Assembly: GCA_023055505.1 (NCBI GenBank)
Contig: JALIRH010000039.1
Location: 3,243,505 to 3,307,504 of the forward strand
Direction: 5' to 3'
Source: Callipepla californica brunnescens
Taxonomy: Eukaryota; Chordata; Aves; Galliformes; Odontophoridae
DNA: 64,000 nucleotides
This document shows, piece after piece, positions 50,781-63,199 of the stretch. The translations under genes were made by a program, and so were the position numbers. The notes under the pieces were generated by a model that saw only the letters and a list, made by a program, of their open reading frames with translations, had not been told where the DNA came from and ran no database searches. The first letter of the stretch is position 1. Every line of letters begins with the position of its first letter.

Positions 50781-52429
50781 GGTGGGCACTATAGTACCAA
50801 AGCATTCTACACTCAGTAACGTGATAATCTCCATTTACAAATAATGCTATCAAAGGGTATCGACCTGCTTCCTGCCATGGAGAGCTTTACTCAGAAGTAG
50901 AAATCAGAACTTCATACTTCCGCAGTAATCAAAACCAAAGGCCTCAGCACAAAGGCAGTGGGATGGGGGGTTCAAAGAGAAAACAGATATTTTTCAGAGG
51001 TTCATGGAGAAGAGATGCAGTGAATCACAGAGAGATTCTATGAACCATGATCCCAACCTGGCTAAGGCCAAACCCTTGGCTGTACCGGGCATCCCCAGTG
51101 CAGGTGAGAAGATGTGCTGTTCTACAGCAGGAGGACACACTGAGTACAGCACTTGTTAAATACAACAAGCTCATGTCTTTGCAAATATATGAAGTGCTTT
51201 GGCCTCCCCAGTTCAAGCAGTGGTTTGCTGTTTTCATGCTAATACAAATTCTTGTATTAATAGGAGCACGGCCTCGGGTTTCTCCATCCGTATGGGAAAA
51301 AGTTGCCTGTCTGATGGTAAACAAAGAACAGAAGAATCGATCCACTGTCTCCGCTTTAAAAAAGACAGTATGAAGCAATAGTGAAGCAATTTTAATTGTG
51401 ACTGTGTAACACTTGCAATCAGTAAGATCATTTGTGTTCTGTTTTTAGGAATCGGGGCACTAAGGAGTACATATGGCATTAGAAATGCAAAACATGACCG
51501 CATGTTCTCAGGATTTTGTCAGCGCTACATGAAAGAGCGCTTGTGCTGGGATGCTCAGCTCTGAGGGTATTCTCTGTTCGGAGTGTATTTACAGAGATGT
51601 ATGAATATTTGATTAATGAGTCATGGTCTCTGGAGAAATTTAATAACTGTACTGCTGTACAAAGCCAGCTCCTCAACTGTTAACACAGCTGCCAATAGTG
51701 TCACTGACACTGAAGCCCTTTCTGCATCTAATGTATGCCGTGGAGTAAATTCCTTCGTTACAAGAGAATCCATGGGACGCTCGATTCAGTTATCTGTTCT
51801 GAGCCGTTGCAGGCTCGGATTTGTAAAGATTTTTCCAGCGGAAACAACAGTGGCACGCGAAGGGCAGTGCAGCAGCTCGGCCGGGCTGCATTTTTTCCCC
51901 TCGTTCCCCAAAAGGTCGGCTCTGAAGAACTGCTTGAAGAGTTCTTGTGTGCCCGAGAGTGAAATAGGCATTAGCACTGCCCAAGTCGCTGTCCTCATCG
52001 ACTGTTTTTACTGTACGCCATAACACAGATGAAACAAAACCCATTGTGTGGGTTGTGTTGTGAGTGTACCTTGTACTAGTGTGATCCAGTTGATAAAGTA
52101 GAAGGCAAACAATGGGTGAAAACGCTGTAGTGTTGCAGACTGACCTGGCAAACGCTTCCTTCCACGGCAAGAGAGAAGAGGCTGCTCAGGGCTACCAGGC
52201 CTGCAGGACGGAGCCTGCACCAGCTCCACAAGTGTTCCTCATTTCTGTTGAGAAATTTCCCCGAGAAGGATTGACTGCTAATTGTGTCATCTCTCCGTTT
52301 TCATTCCAAACTCCTGCAAAGAGATCCATTTCCACTTCTGCAGTTCGGTGTATATTTTAGTGGCGTTACTGCAGTTCAACTGCTTTAAATAATAGGGAGG
52401 AAAACGTCAAAAAAAAAAAAAAAAAAGAG

Positions 52430-52700
52430 AGATAAATTTAGTGCAGAGGCTTTCACTGGAAGCTTTAACTGCAGGTGAGAATTATACATGCTATGCAGAA
52501 TTTCCTGCAACACTTCTCCTTAGGGCCACAATGCATTACAGCAGACGTATAATGAAGCTGCTATAAAATCCGTGGTAATTAAGGGGGATTTGACAGTAAT
52601 TGCAACAGTGAATCAACTTAATTATTACCTGCTTCAAAGAGAGCTAACCTGATGTTATAATCTAACCTTTCCTACTTCCAAAATGAGAGATTAAACAAGT
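52430..52700. promoter_or_regulatory. Candidate conserved non-coding element
   Basis: A repeat-poor AT-rich block with GGTAATTAAGG, TTAATTATTACCTG and CTGCTTCAAAGAG (homeodomain and TCF/LEF-like words) and no coding potential. Conservation is presumed from composition and motif density only. Confidence 0.28.
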
Positions 52701-54613
52701 ATATGCAGCATTTAAGAATTAAATCTGTTGAGACAGAATTCTATTAATATACTTTTTATATACATTTTTATCTATAGGAGAGTAGATAGATACAAAGCAG
52801 CTGCAAGAACAGCACCATAACCTGACAAATTGCAGATCCAAGGTTTGTATGCATTCATAAAATAAACAGAACCTCTCTGCATCTCCTAGGCAAGCCAGCT
52901 CCTCCGCTATCTGCTGGAAGCACAGGGACCTATTGCAAGGCCCTGCTATAAAACGCTACGACACACACAAGCCTAGTTCCTTGAACAGCCTTGTAAAGGG
53001 GATGTGATGGATGCATTGTCTTCCCGTGCTTAATTTTAAGCAAACTATTCTGGAACACACCTAAGGTGTGCTGTAAAGCTGCAGAACGAGGAGCTGCTGG
53101 CAGCACTCAGGACCCTGTTGCACGCCCCAGTCTGGCTACAGCAGCAAACCCTTGGCAATGAATGTGTGGTATGGGAGTCTCAAGTGTAGCACAGCACGTC
53201 TCCTTCACCCGAAACCAGTTTGCAGGCAGCACCAGGGGCACTTCAGCAGCAGCTTTCTAGAAGAGGTGAAATAAAGCACTGCCTTCAAAAAGCTAGAGAG
53301 GTGGACATCGTCGGCGTGAAGACAACTCTCACATGGGTTCATGTACAAATCCAATGTGTTTGCTTCCACTCTGCTCTGAAAAGGGGCACCACAGTGCAGG
53401 AGAAACACTGAATCCCCCTGCCCTTACAGTAAATCTACCAATGTTTGCTTCTTCTTGTTACGTTGTGTAACAGTGAGTTAGAAAAGCCTCTTGTTTTTTT
53501 GTTTGTTTGGGGTGTTCTAGCCCATCACATGCTGCTATTAATAACTAATAGTTATTACTGTAGGCCTCTGCTTTCAGGGAGGTAACAAACTGACAGCGTT
53601 GAATAGGCAGATCCCGAACAGAGAATTATTTTTTTATTGTTATTTTGTTGTTGTTGAAGATATCACCTCCCTGAATACCTAACTTAGGGAGAACAAAGCC
53701 TGTCGTTGCATCCAGCCAAAGCCAACCCATCCTTAGGATACGATACAAGAAGATTACAGCTGTTGAATGCTTTAAGGTAAACTTGAAAGCCTGCCAGGCT
53801 CTGGCTAGTGGTGTACAGTAGAAGTGATTAAAAAAAGCCAACTCAGCTCATTAGTTGCATGAACCTTACTCTATTGCTCACCTTGTGATTGGAAGCTAAG
53901 AATAAATACTTAACCCGCAGAGGAAAGCTGACTGATGGTTTTCCATCAATAATTGTACCTGTAAACTGCAGAAGCATCCGGGTGTTCACCTGAGGACAGG
54001 TGCTTCCCAACCCACAGCTGGCACTGAGGCCAGTGCTTGGTGAAGGCAGCAAAGGACCCTGTCCTACCACCAGGCTCAGGCTCTGCAAGAAGCTAGACAA
54101 GCTAAAGACATCTGACCCACCCTCATCAAACCAGCTCATTTCTCTCAGGAAAAAAAACTCCCTCTGTGATGGAGGGTGGTATTTATCCCCAAACTGCCGC
54201 TTCTTATGGTCATTAACTGCCTTCAGCTGCCATATATAACTGGTGTTGAAACACCCAGACAAACACCTGCACCTTTCTTCTCCAGTCCCCGAGCACTGAT
54301 GTGCTCCTGCTGCAGATACCTGGTGTGTTTATTCTTAGGAACTGATGCTGATGTTGCTCTCCTTGCTGCTGTGTGATGCGCGTGGTGAGGCACTGGGGCT
54401 GTCATCCTGGTGGCTTTGGTGGATCTCTGCTCCAGTGTGAGTGGAGGAAGCAGTAGACCTTAAATAACAAACTTTTGCTGCTGCCTTTTGCTATCTTTAC
54501 AGCGCGTTTTAAAACAAATGAGAGATTAACACAGGAAGAAGTACTTAAGGTGCATGCTCAGTAACTATTTTTTCATAACGTTTTAATGGATTCAGGGTTG
54601 AGCTCCACTAAAA

Positions 54614-54865
54614 TCTGGATTTATTAGAAACGCTCCATGCATTTCAATGTAGTTTTCCTCATGAATCTCGATATCTTACATTATTTCAATAGAGCTGACC
54701 CTCTGATTCATTAGAAATGCTCCAATATAACCAATGGAGCATTTCTAATGATTCTGGTTTTACAGCAAATCCAAGGGTCAGCTGTACTGAAAACAATAGT
54801 GCTAACCTCTAGGTTTATTAGTAAAATGCGTCGTGTCCCAGTGGAGCGTTTCTAATAAATCAGAT
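54614..54865. repeat. Nested inverted repeat (foldback-like element)
   Basis: The word TTATTAGAAACGCTCCA occurs at 54621-54637 and its exact reverse complement at 54842-54858, with matching flanks giving a perfect 20-bp arm (54618-54637 with 54842-54861). Inside, ATTAGAAATGCTCCA (54710-54724) faces its reverse complement at 54735-54749 across a 10-bp loop. Between the two pairs, GAGCTGACCCT (about 54692-54702) pairs with AGGGTCAGCTG (54774-54784). The whole is an imperfect dyad of about 250 bp. It could be a MITE-like transposon or an inverted duplication. I do not recognise a named family. Confidence 0.8.
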
Positions 54866-55049
54866 AAATAGGGATCTCCCAGAAAAAAAAAATACTCATG
54901 AAATAGACAAATGGATTTGCTATTAGTTGAGATCATTTAAAAAGGAAACTTGATTTTAAATTAGGCATTTTTGGCTGCTCGTTCTAAGGTAATCCCCTCC
55001 TACCCGGAGTTTAATTCTTCAGTATTAAAAACTTAGTAAATATTCTTTG

Positions 55050-55200
55050 TGAGATAGAGTCGTTTGAGTCGGAAGGAACCCTTAAAGGCCATCTGGTCCC
55101 ACTTCCCTGCAATGGACAGGGACACCCACAGCTCCATCAGGTGCTCAGAGCCCGGTCCAGCCTGACCTCGTAATGCCATCTGGATGAGGAATGAGCACTG
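55050..55200 (-). repeat. CR1 LINE 3' fragment
   Basis: In plus-strand reading: TAGAGTCGTTTGAGTCGGAAGG, AACCCTTAAAGGCCATCTGG, CCCTGCAATGGACAGGGACA and CCGGTCCAGCCTGACCTCG. These are the reverse complement of the avian CR1 3' end. Confidence 0.85.
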
Positions 55201-56571
55201 TTGTCTCCAGCTGTCGAGCACTTGGTCTCACTGAGGAAGAAGCCAAGGTATGGCAGGCCTGCATGGCATGGAAGCGGTGGGACAGCTCAGTTGTGGGTGA
55301 GTAACTTCCCTTCTAATTCTAGAAAGCTGCCACAAGGGGCATGGGCCACCACACCAAGCCAAGTGAGAAAGCAGTTCTCATGCATACCACCTCAACAGGC
55401 CCATTTTGACAGAGCAGAGTCCTGCCTTGTGCTGTGCAGAAGCTGCATTGACCCTGGGAGGAGTACACAGCAGTGCTTCGTGCTAAGCCAAGATCACGCT
55501 TCCCGTGTGAGAGGAAAAGGGTTGGAGAGGTAATTTCAGTGACTTCAGATTTGGGTAAAACGGTCCTTATTTACCGAGCATACTCTACAGCGTCCAGATA
55601 ACTCCCCATGGCTCAGCTCCTGCACATAAACCACAGCTACAGCATCTGGACACCCTGCTCCCTCCGGGCGAAGAGCGGATCCTTGGCCAGAAGCCAGCCC
55701 GTCTCACTTGGAACACTTTTCTTGTCCCTTTCACAACGTTCCCCAGCAACTTCGAGAAATCTGCTGACCCGTTCCTCTGCAAACCTGAAAATAAAACATG
55801 CTGCAGGGGTGACAAATCCACTGCAAAAAACAAAAAAAAACAACCCAGAAACTCAATTTTAAAAATGATTGGTGTCTGAGTGCGTTGTTTTTTTCTTTTT
55901 TTTTTTTTTTTTTTTCCCTTGGTTCTATTTTCTTCCCTGAGATAGAAGCTTTTATCTAGGAATGGAAGCCGAGCAGTTCACACAGGGGCCACACCAAAAG
56001 GAGTTTTCCCAATGGGATGTGGGATGTCTGGCCCTCTGATGCCCGCGTGTAGGGCAGTTTTGTTGCCCGAATATGGGGAGATGCTGAACCTTTCAGCTCC
56101 AATTCCCAAGAGCACCACAGAAGGATGAGGGCTGCGTGTCCGCCATGGATTTCCCGGTGTAGCCATGTCTTCCCTAACTCAAGTTTGTGCCGATAGCGAG
56201 ATTGCCCTTTAAACAACAGAAGTCGCAGCTCAGGGTGGGAGTCCGTGTGGTCAGGGGGATGCGGTGGGAGCACTGGTGGGATTGGAAGCCCTCTCCGCGC
56301 CCAGAGGCGCTGGCAGCAGCAGCAGTCTCCCCCTGCCCGCTCCGGTGCGGACGGCAGTTTGTCATGTCAGGCCCCGCTGCTGAGCGCGGCGTCTGGGGCC
56401 TCTGGCTGTCAGAGGCAGGATTTCATCTCGGGGTCCCTCAGGCCATATAGAAAGCCTCAAACGTTCATTTGTGTTTCTTATTGTCTGGCCAAATCTGCGG
56501 GCTTAAAAAATATCCGGGAGTTTTAAGGCTGATCCCCGCATCGTTGAGGCTGAGAAATTTGGTGGGTAATT
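55201..56571. other. Intergenic stretch, no gene seen
   Basis: Mixed-composition sequence with a pyrimidine tract (T-rich) at 55888-55918. A locally GC-richer patch lies at 56.27-56.42 kb but is too small and CpG-poor to call a promoter. Confidence 0.5.
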
Positions 56572-56599
56572 TATACATATATATATATATAAAAAAAAA
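56572..56599 (+). repeat. (TA)n microsatellite with A9 tail
   Basis: About nine TA units (one CA interruption), then a run of nine A. It borders the candidate enhancer block to its right. Confidence 0.85.
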
Positions 56600-56639
56600 C
56601 CAAACTTAAAATATGTTTTCTAAGAAGTAGTGCCTTCTT

Positions 56640-58920
56640 CGGCTCTTCCGCTGAGCTGTTTTACATAAACTGTTTACACGTGGAATGTTTCCTTCTGCGC
56701 CGTTAATTCCCGAGATCAATCTCTGCCATTGCATTTTTGCAAAGCAGCTCCATTAAGGATAAATATTGGTCTGCAGGTCTCGTTCGGTGAGATGTCTGTA
56801 CAGACGTCTGTGCGGTACGTGAGAGCTTATGCACGCCGAGCTTAGCACTTATTTACCACTGCTCACGCGGGTTTGCATGCAGGTATACCACGGATGGTAT
56901 TCCTATCATCATCTCCGTGTTTCCAGCGTGCAGATTTATGTGCTTTACATACATGCAATGCATCTGCAGAGCCATAAGTTCATCTGCCGCTCGGAATTTA
57001 TTTTGCCTTTCCACACGAGCTCCTTCAAACAACGCTAATTGTTGCAGAAGCAAAACCGTCGATGATAACTCTTTCAGGAATTGTCATGTTGTCTATAAAT
57101 ATTTAGCGACTGGATTGCATTGCCGATGCAGCCCCGGATTACAGATGAAAAGGTAGCATCTGCTGAAATTAAAAGTGGCCACGTTTTCGCTGTAGCTTAA
57201 TTAAATGCCAAAATTTATCTACATTAACAACAAAGTGGTGAAATTTATTGATCAATTCACATGATGTGAGTTGACAAATGGCCCGAGCAATCTCCATAAT
57301 TTTCTACACGTGTTAAAATTTGTAATGAAAAAAAGCACACTATATTAACACTAAATGTGAAATGAAAGGGGGATTTTGTAATGGGAGCCGGTGCCCCAGG
57401 GCAGAAAGCTGTGTGCAGTGCCCTGTCCAGGCGAGGCTGCCTGCGCTCTGTACAGATGGGCCTTTGACAGTCCTACAGCTGTTCTCCTAATTGTCCATTA
57501 AGTGTTCTATTGATTCTCTGATTCAAAGTACATGTCTTTCAGCTCAAGCTATCGTGTGAAGTGGCAGACACATTCCTCGTAGAATGACAGAGCTGCTTGA
57601 AACCTAAAAATGTGGGCTGCCAGTTTCAATTGAGGATCCGGCTTTCAAAGGGGAAGGCTTGGTTAAAGGAGCTTTGTAAGAGCTGCTTAGATTTTAGTTT
57701 CTAAACTTTTAGCATCAATCAATTAAAGCAGCAGCAGCACGAAGCTTTAATTCCCCGTTAAGCATTACGGATCGCACCTGGCTGGCAAAGGGCTTCCCAA
57801 TCACAACGGGTTCCAATGAGAGGGACGAGCCCTGTTTAGTTGGATGCAGATTTCTTTCCCCGACCCTGACACATGTAATGATATTCTCATTTGACTTGCA
57901 AGTTCACTCGCAGCAGTTTTATTTTTTTTTTAAAGGAAGATCATCTGCAATTCCAGATGATGCCAGTCAGACACCTGCCTCAAACCGTCTTCCTTTAATC
58001 TGAGGGGTGAAAGATAAGATGCGTATCTGTTGCGAGGACCATAAATCTTCGAGGAAACAAATAGCCATAGATAAAACAGCAAAAGTTATTTAGTTCCCCT
58101 CCGAAAGAGGTTTATTAATCGGAAATTTCCGGTCCGTTGTGCCAGGATTTGGTTATCACACGGTGTCTCGTTTCTCACGATTGGAGAAGCTTTGTGTTTC
58201 AGGCACAGAGATGAGATCCTCACAGCTGAAACCCATCAGTGGTGTTCGGGTCTATCACTAGTGCTAGCAAGCAAAAAAATGCAAATGGAGATGCGAAACA
58301 AATAGCCTGGTGAACATAGACTTAGGCTGTGCAAGAGTTTTATTCGCAGTGTTTTCTCTCATTTTACTGAGGTGCATATTGATTTTATTATTAAGATTAA
58401 ACTGAATTTCAAATGATTGCTTGTTTGGCTTTTTAAAGTGTAATTCCTGATAGAAAACGCACAAACGAAGTGCTTACAGACTTACTGCTCGGGAGCCATC
58501 CTCAGGAGTTGTGCACGCAGCGAGCTTTTCCCATATAATGTCAGATCCATCTGCCTTTATATTTTTCTTTTTTTAAAATCCCCATCATTTAAATGAGACA
58601 TGAAACTGTTTCGATAAAGCTGAAAATAAGGAGAACTATTTTCTCTTTGAGAAGATTTAATCCTTCATAGCTAATGAAAAACCACTCTCCTGTGAACGTT
58701 TAGGACCTGCTTATCCTTTAATCATCCCTCCCCATCTCGCTGCCCATGTTGGTTTTTGTGCGGCTCTATTCCTGACAGCCTTTACCTCCTGATCCCGTTG
58801 GTGGTGATCCAGGAGTCAGATTCACAAACATGGAGCCCAACAGATGACTTTGACCCATTAATCAAATTAGTTACAGCCTTTTAACTCAAACAAGAAGCGT
58901 GCTGATTTGAAGAGAATTAG
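56640..58920. promoter_or_regulatory. Candidate conserved enhancer block(s), putative FOXD3 regulatory domain
   Basis: About 2.3 kb without recognisable transposons and rich in developmental factor words: CTAATTGTCC and TTCAAAG (57490-57530), ATCAATCA (57714-57721, PBX/HOX-like), CTTTAATTCC (about 57743), ATGCAAAT (about 58278, octamer), TGACTTTGACCC (58845-58856, direct nuclear receptor half-sites without spacer) and CCATTAATCAAATTAG. There is no coding potential. FOXD3 lies beyond ATG4C in vertebrates and chick neural-crest enhancers are known from that locus; whether they fall here cannot be told from this sequence. Confidence 0.4.
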
Positions 58921-58959
58921 GTTTGTTTTGGTTTTAACCTTAACCTATTTGTCTTTGGG

Positions 58960-61900
58960 ACATCAAACTTAAAAGCATCAGCAGTGCTTAATCCCAAGCG
59001 AACCAACCAGGTGGGGATTTTAAGAATAGAAATACAATTTTTGCTCGTGCAGCAAAGGTAGACAAAGATGGGGGGAGAGGGGGAGAGGTGATAAAAAAGA
59101 GGGGAAAAAAAAAAGGAATAGAAACAGTATGTAGAGGGAAGAGATGCATTTCATGTTCTACCACCAGAGTTGTTCTCTCTGTTCCACAAAAAGGAATATG
59201 CGTTAAATTAAAGAAGTGGTGCAGCGAGCTGTAGAATGTTACACAGTGCCCTTTGGCATTTTAGGAATGAAGGTTTAGGGTTTGAGGCATGGGGCTGAAC
59301 AATAAAACCCTTCTGCCATGGGGATATCCAGCTGGATTCACCATCAGAAGAGGAAAGTGAAGAGCCTTCTTTGCTCGATTCTGCGGATCTACTTTAATTC
59401 CGGCACTTTCAATTACACTGTTAGCCAGCTTTTAAAAAAGATTTTTAGAAGCCTTCAACTGTAGACTTTTGTCTTGTTGAATGAACTTCAGCCACACTAA
59501 ATTTTAAGTAAATTTGTGATGACTGAGCAATATACATTGGCTGAGCTAGAATCCAATAACCCACAGGACAAATTAATTTTCAACAAAAAGGGCAGAAACC
59601 TCAAGTGCCATGAGTATATGGAATCTCAGTCTATCTCTCTGGAGCCATTTTTGCAAATCACTACAGCTATTCATAATCTAAATCAGTCTCCTTTAGCAGC
59701 AGAAAGATCTTTTTTCATGACAAAACAGAAGATGACATTCATTAGTGCCTAACTTGCATAAGCTACCTTAAATTTATTGGTGCTCTTATACTTATCCGGG
59801 TAAGAATTCCTTTGTCTACAGCTACAGGAAAATTCCGGATGTACTACTTAAAAATATAAATTGTCACTTTTATCAGAACTTTTGGCAGTTTACTTTATTT
59901 TAGAAGTAAAACCGGTGGTTAAGGTTTTAAGACTTCCAATGGGCGTTGTTTCAATCATGGTTAATACGCACCCAGGATAGCAATACCAATATAAGCGAGC
60001 ACCTGTACAAAATCCTAGAGAACTGCCACTGCTCAGAGCACTGGGTGCTAACTCTTCCCTGTGTTTAAGTACGACTTATGGCATTACAGAATAATCCTAC
60101 AATATGTGGGAGTGCTCAAAGAGGGATGAGGGACAGGGCAGTCCAGACAGCCACTCCCTCTTCTCCTCTGATGGATTAGTTCTTACCTGTAAGATCTACT
60201 AGGCCACAGCGATCTCCCTGCAAACTTATGCTGCTGAAACTGGAGAGTCTTATTATTATAAAAATGCACATTTGAGTCAGTATATAGGAAATAAAATATA
60301 AATTGATTTGCTTTAATGTGATGCAAGTGAACACTAGTCTTCATCCACCTGTTTTATAAACTCCATTTCCTGTCTCGGGTACAGACTGTTAATTCTGAAA
60401 TGCATTTGGTTTGATGTCTCCTGCTTGGGATACAATTGCAAGAAGTGCTGTGACCTAAAGATTGACATGCATGTCATTTGTGCAAGTGCTCTTTATTTCT
60501 TTGTGCAGTGGAAGAAGCATCTGTGGTAGCATTTGTTAATCTCTCGATAAAAAGGAACGATCACAAAGTGACTCTAGTCTCAAAACATGTGAACTGATGC
60601 TCGCTTACAATTTCTTTTACAGAGTGGAAGGGACCGGGGGTGTTTGGGGTGTTTGAATCACAAATAAGATATAAAATAATAAGAATGTTGGCTGCTATGT
60701 CTGCTCTTTCTTTTTGGGTGGAAATGACCTTGTGGCAGGTCCCACTCTGACAACAGATGGTGGTGAATCCAATTGAGCACAAGCACCAGGTATCTGGGCA
60801 CCAAAAGGTGAAGGTGTGCCCTAATGGATAAGTTTCAAATGGTCAAAGATCTGCTGTGCAGCGCAGAATATTTTCTGGATTCTAGTTCTCGATTTGCAAA
60901 GCAGAGAACATGCCTGACAAGTAAGTGCTGAGCTAGTCCCAGCCCAAGATTGCCAAGAAACAGTTTTGCCAGCACTGCAGAAGCTGATCCCTGCTTTACT
61001 TCTACCTGGTTGTGGTGGAAACAGTGGCTGGTTGGAAGCAATGTACAGATGCATCATGGAAACCTTCAGGGGATAGGTCAGCACTGACTGCATCCCAGAA
61101 GCACTCACACACATTTCAGAAGACACTTTTTGTCGGGAAACTGAGGAGAATGGTTGCAACAGCAGCAGAACATCACTTTGTGGGAAGGAGCACAACTTTC
61201 CTCGTGAGACCCTAATGGGGAACAGAAATCCCATCGCTTCCCTCGTGCTCCTGTACACCTCAAATGTGCAATATGCAGCTTTTCATCATATCAAATGATT
61301 TATGAAATGCGGACAGCTGCGCACCGATGCCTCCGCACAGCCTGGCCATGCTCTGCAGCTCTCTCACGTGAAGGATGGGGATGACACTCATGGTTAACCA
61401 AGAGAGGCTGCCAAGCATCCTCTGATGGATAGTGCAGAGATCGTAGAGCACGGAACAGGTAACAAGAACAAAATCAAGTTTTTGGCCTGCAGGCATTACT
61501 GTGTGTCTCAAATCAACCTTCAAAGGGTGTCACTGCACGAGAGTGAGAGCAGATCAAACCGGGCTGTGATGTTTGCTTAATATTGTCAGTTTTCAAAACT
61601 GCAACCTATACCATCTCTGAGCAATTTGTCCTTTGATTTGAAGCCGACTGAGAGCAGAACAAAATGGCTCGATTATAAAGTTACTGTGGCTGGATCTCTT
61701 TAAAAGTGAGCTGAAGAACTTCAGCTCTGCTTCGTTCTGAGGAAATCTCTGCTGTAATTTGACAATCTTCACAGGGTGTTCCTGAGAGGTTAGAGTAAAA
61801 TAGAAAGGCAGTTCCTTTCCATCAGGCTTCTGGTTTTGTAGCTTAAGCTGATGGTATGGAAATGAAGGTGAGATTTGTTTAAACCACTTCTGGGTGAAGC

Positions 61901-62540
61901 AGCCACCTCTGGCTGCTGCCATTTCTCAGCATTGCAGTGGCAGCAGGCAGGGGATGGAGCTGCGTGCAGGCAAGATGAGATGACCCATACCAAAATTCTC
62001 CTGGGGAGCAGTGAGGGTGCTTGGAAACTCAAATCAGAGCAGTTCAAACCACCCTCTCCACAGCCTGCTAGAATTATGTGCTTAAAAAACTAAAAATGGA
62101 GGTTCAGACCCTGCAAGTTCTGTCGTATCACTGAGCCTGCTGAGCACAGCCCCAGCTGGATGGACAGCTCAGCACCTGCTGCCCTTTCCTGGGGGTCAAG
62201 TAACGGAAACCCAGTACCAATGTGCTCCTCCGTGTAGCAGCCCCACCAGAACGAAGCAAGAGCTGCTACAGCTTGGTTCTCAGCTTGATTGGATATTATC
62301 AGCCAAGAGTGAGGATAAAGCTATTTTGATAACAAAATCTCACTGGGTGGTTTTCCTAAGTAACTCAGAGAGAAAAATACCAGGCCTGCTGGGAACACCA
62401 AAAAACCCCTGCACACCCAGGCAGACACTTGGCAAGAGCTGCTGCGTGGGACTTGCTCCGTGTGCTCCTTATGTGTACACCTATTTTTCACACCTTCATG
62501 TCAGAGCATCAAGAACTTGACGTGAAACATAAAATAAACC
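58960..62540. other. Intergenic stretch, no gene seen
   Basis: Single-copy AT-rich sequence. Open frames up to 145 codons (minus strand, 60821-61258) overlap competing frames and carry no recognisable motif. Apart from the polypurine tract I see no named repeat. Confidence 0.5.
59068..59116 (+). repeat. Polypurine tract
   Basis: GGGGGGAGAGGGGGAGAGG, a short break (TGAT), then AAAAAAGAGGGG and a run of A. It could adopt triplex structure; no gene context. Confidence 0.75.
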
Positions 62541-62559
62541 TTTGCAGAGAGGGGAGATT

Positions 62560-63160
62560 TTGCAAAATAAATAATCCCTTCAGGTAGTGACCGCGGTAAC
62601 GCACATTTCCTTGCGCTCACAAGTGGTGAACGAGAGGTCTGATTAAACATGATACAAAAAGAGCTTGCAAGTAGCTCTGTTTACTAACATTTCAATTTCT
62701 ATGCCTCATTTATTAGACTTAGAATAAAAAGGTTAGAGGGGTGTTTGGGATTGTCTTTAACCTTGATGATATTTCCACTGAAGCAGCATAATGGCTCTTA
62801 ATTGCTTAAGTGAAGAGAACATGTTGACATGTCCTTCTTTGTGCTTAAAGCCCTGTGCCTAAACCATTATGCTAATTCAAGCATTATATACACCAAAGTA
62901 TTTATGGGACTGACACAAGTGATGTTGCAGGTAAAGGGCTGTGAAATGGTCTGTAAACAGAGAGAATTGATTCCGGGCCCAAAGCAATGCTGTTAAAGTC
63001 ACAGACATTGAACAGCCAGCCCTACAATTTCTATCCAGATTGTCAAACTGGGTCAGACAGTGTCAGCAGGGCTGCCATTATAGATCAGATGGGTGGCTTT
63101 AATAATATGTAAACCAACCACATAAATGCAAATTAACATGGAAGCAATACGGACTTGACT
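62560..63160. promoter_or_regulatory. Candidate conserved enhancer with POU and FOX motifs
   Basis: A repeat-poor AT-rich block containing ATTATGCTAAT (about 62867, POU-like), CTTAATTGCTTAAG (about 62797), GTAAAC (about 63109, FOX-like) and a perfect octamer ATGCAAAT at 63126-63133, bordered on the right by a pyrimidine tract. No coding potential. Function is inferred from motif density and position upstream of where FOXD3 is expected. Confidence 0.35.
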
Positions 63161-63165
63161 GTGCC

Positions 63166-63197
63166 TTTTTTTTTTTTTCTTTTTTTTTTTCCCTTTC
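63166..63197 (+). repeat. Poly-T / pyrimidine tract
   Basis: Two T runs of 11-13 separated by C, then CCCTTTCC. Borders the candidate enhancer. Confidence 0.85.
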
Positions 63198-63199
63198 CT

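Larger units (their letters stand above)
46870..54600. other. ATG4C downstream intergenic region, proximal part
   Basis: I see no protein gene. The interval has single-copy sequence with AT-rich, enhancer-like patches at about 49.56-49.90 kb and 52.43-52.75 kb, a possible CR1 3' scrap at 50.70-50.78 kb, and an A18 run at 52409-52426. Open frames up to 135 codons appear on both strands without recognisable content. By synteny this lies between ATG4C and FOXD3. Confidence 0.55.

Noticed and set aside
56270..56420. Possible small CpG island or promoter
   Set aside because: Short, few CpGs, no associated exon or start-site motif.
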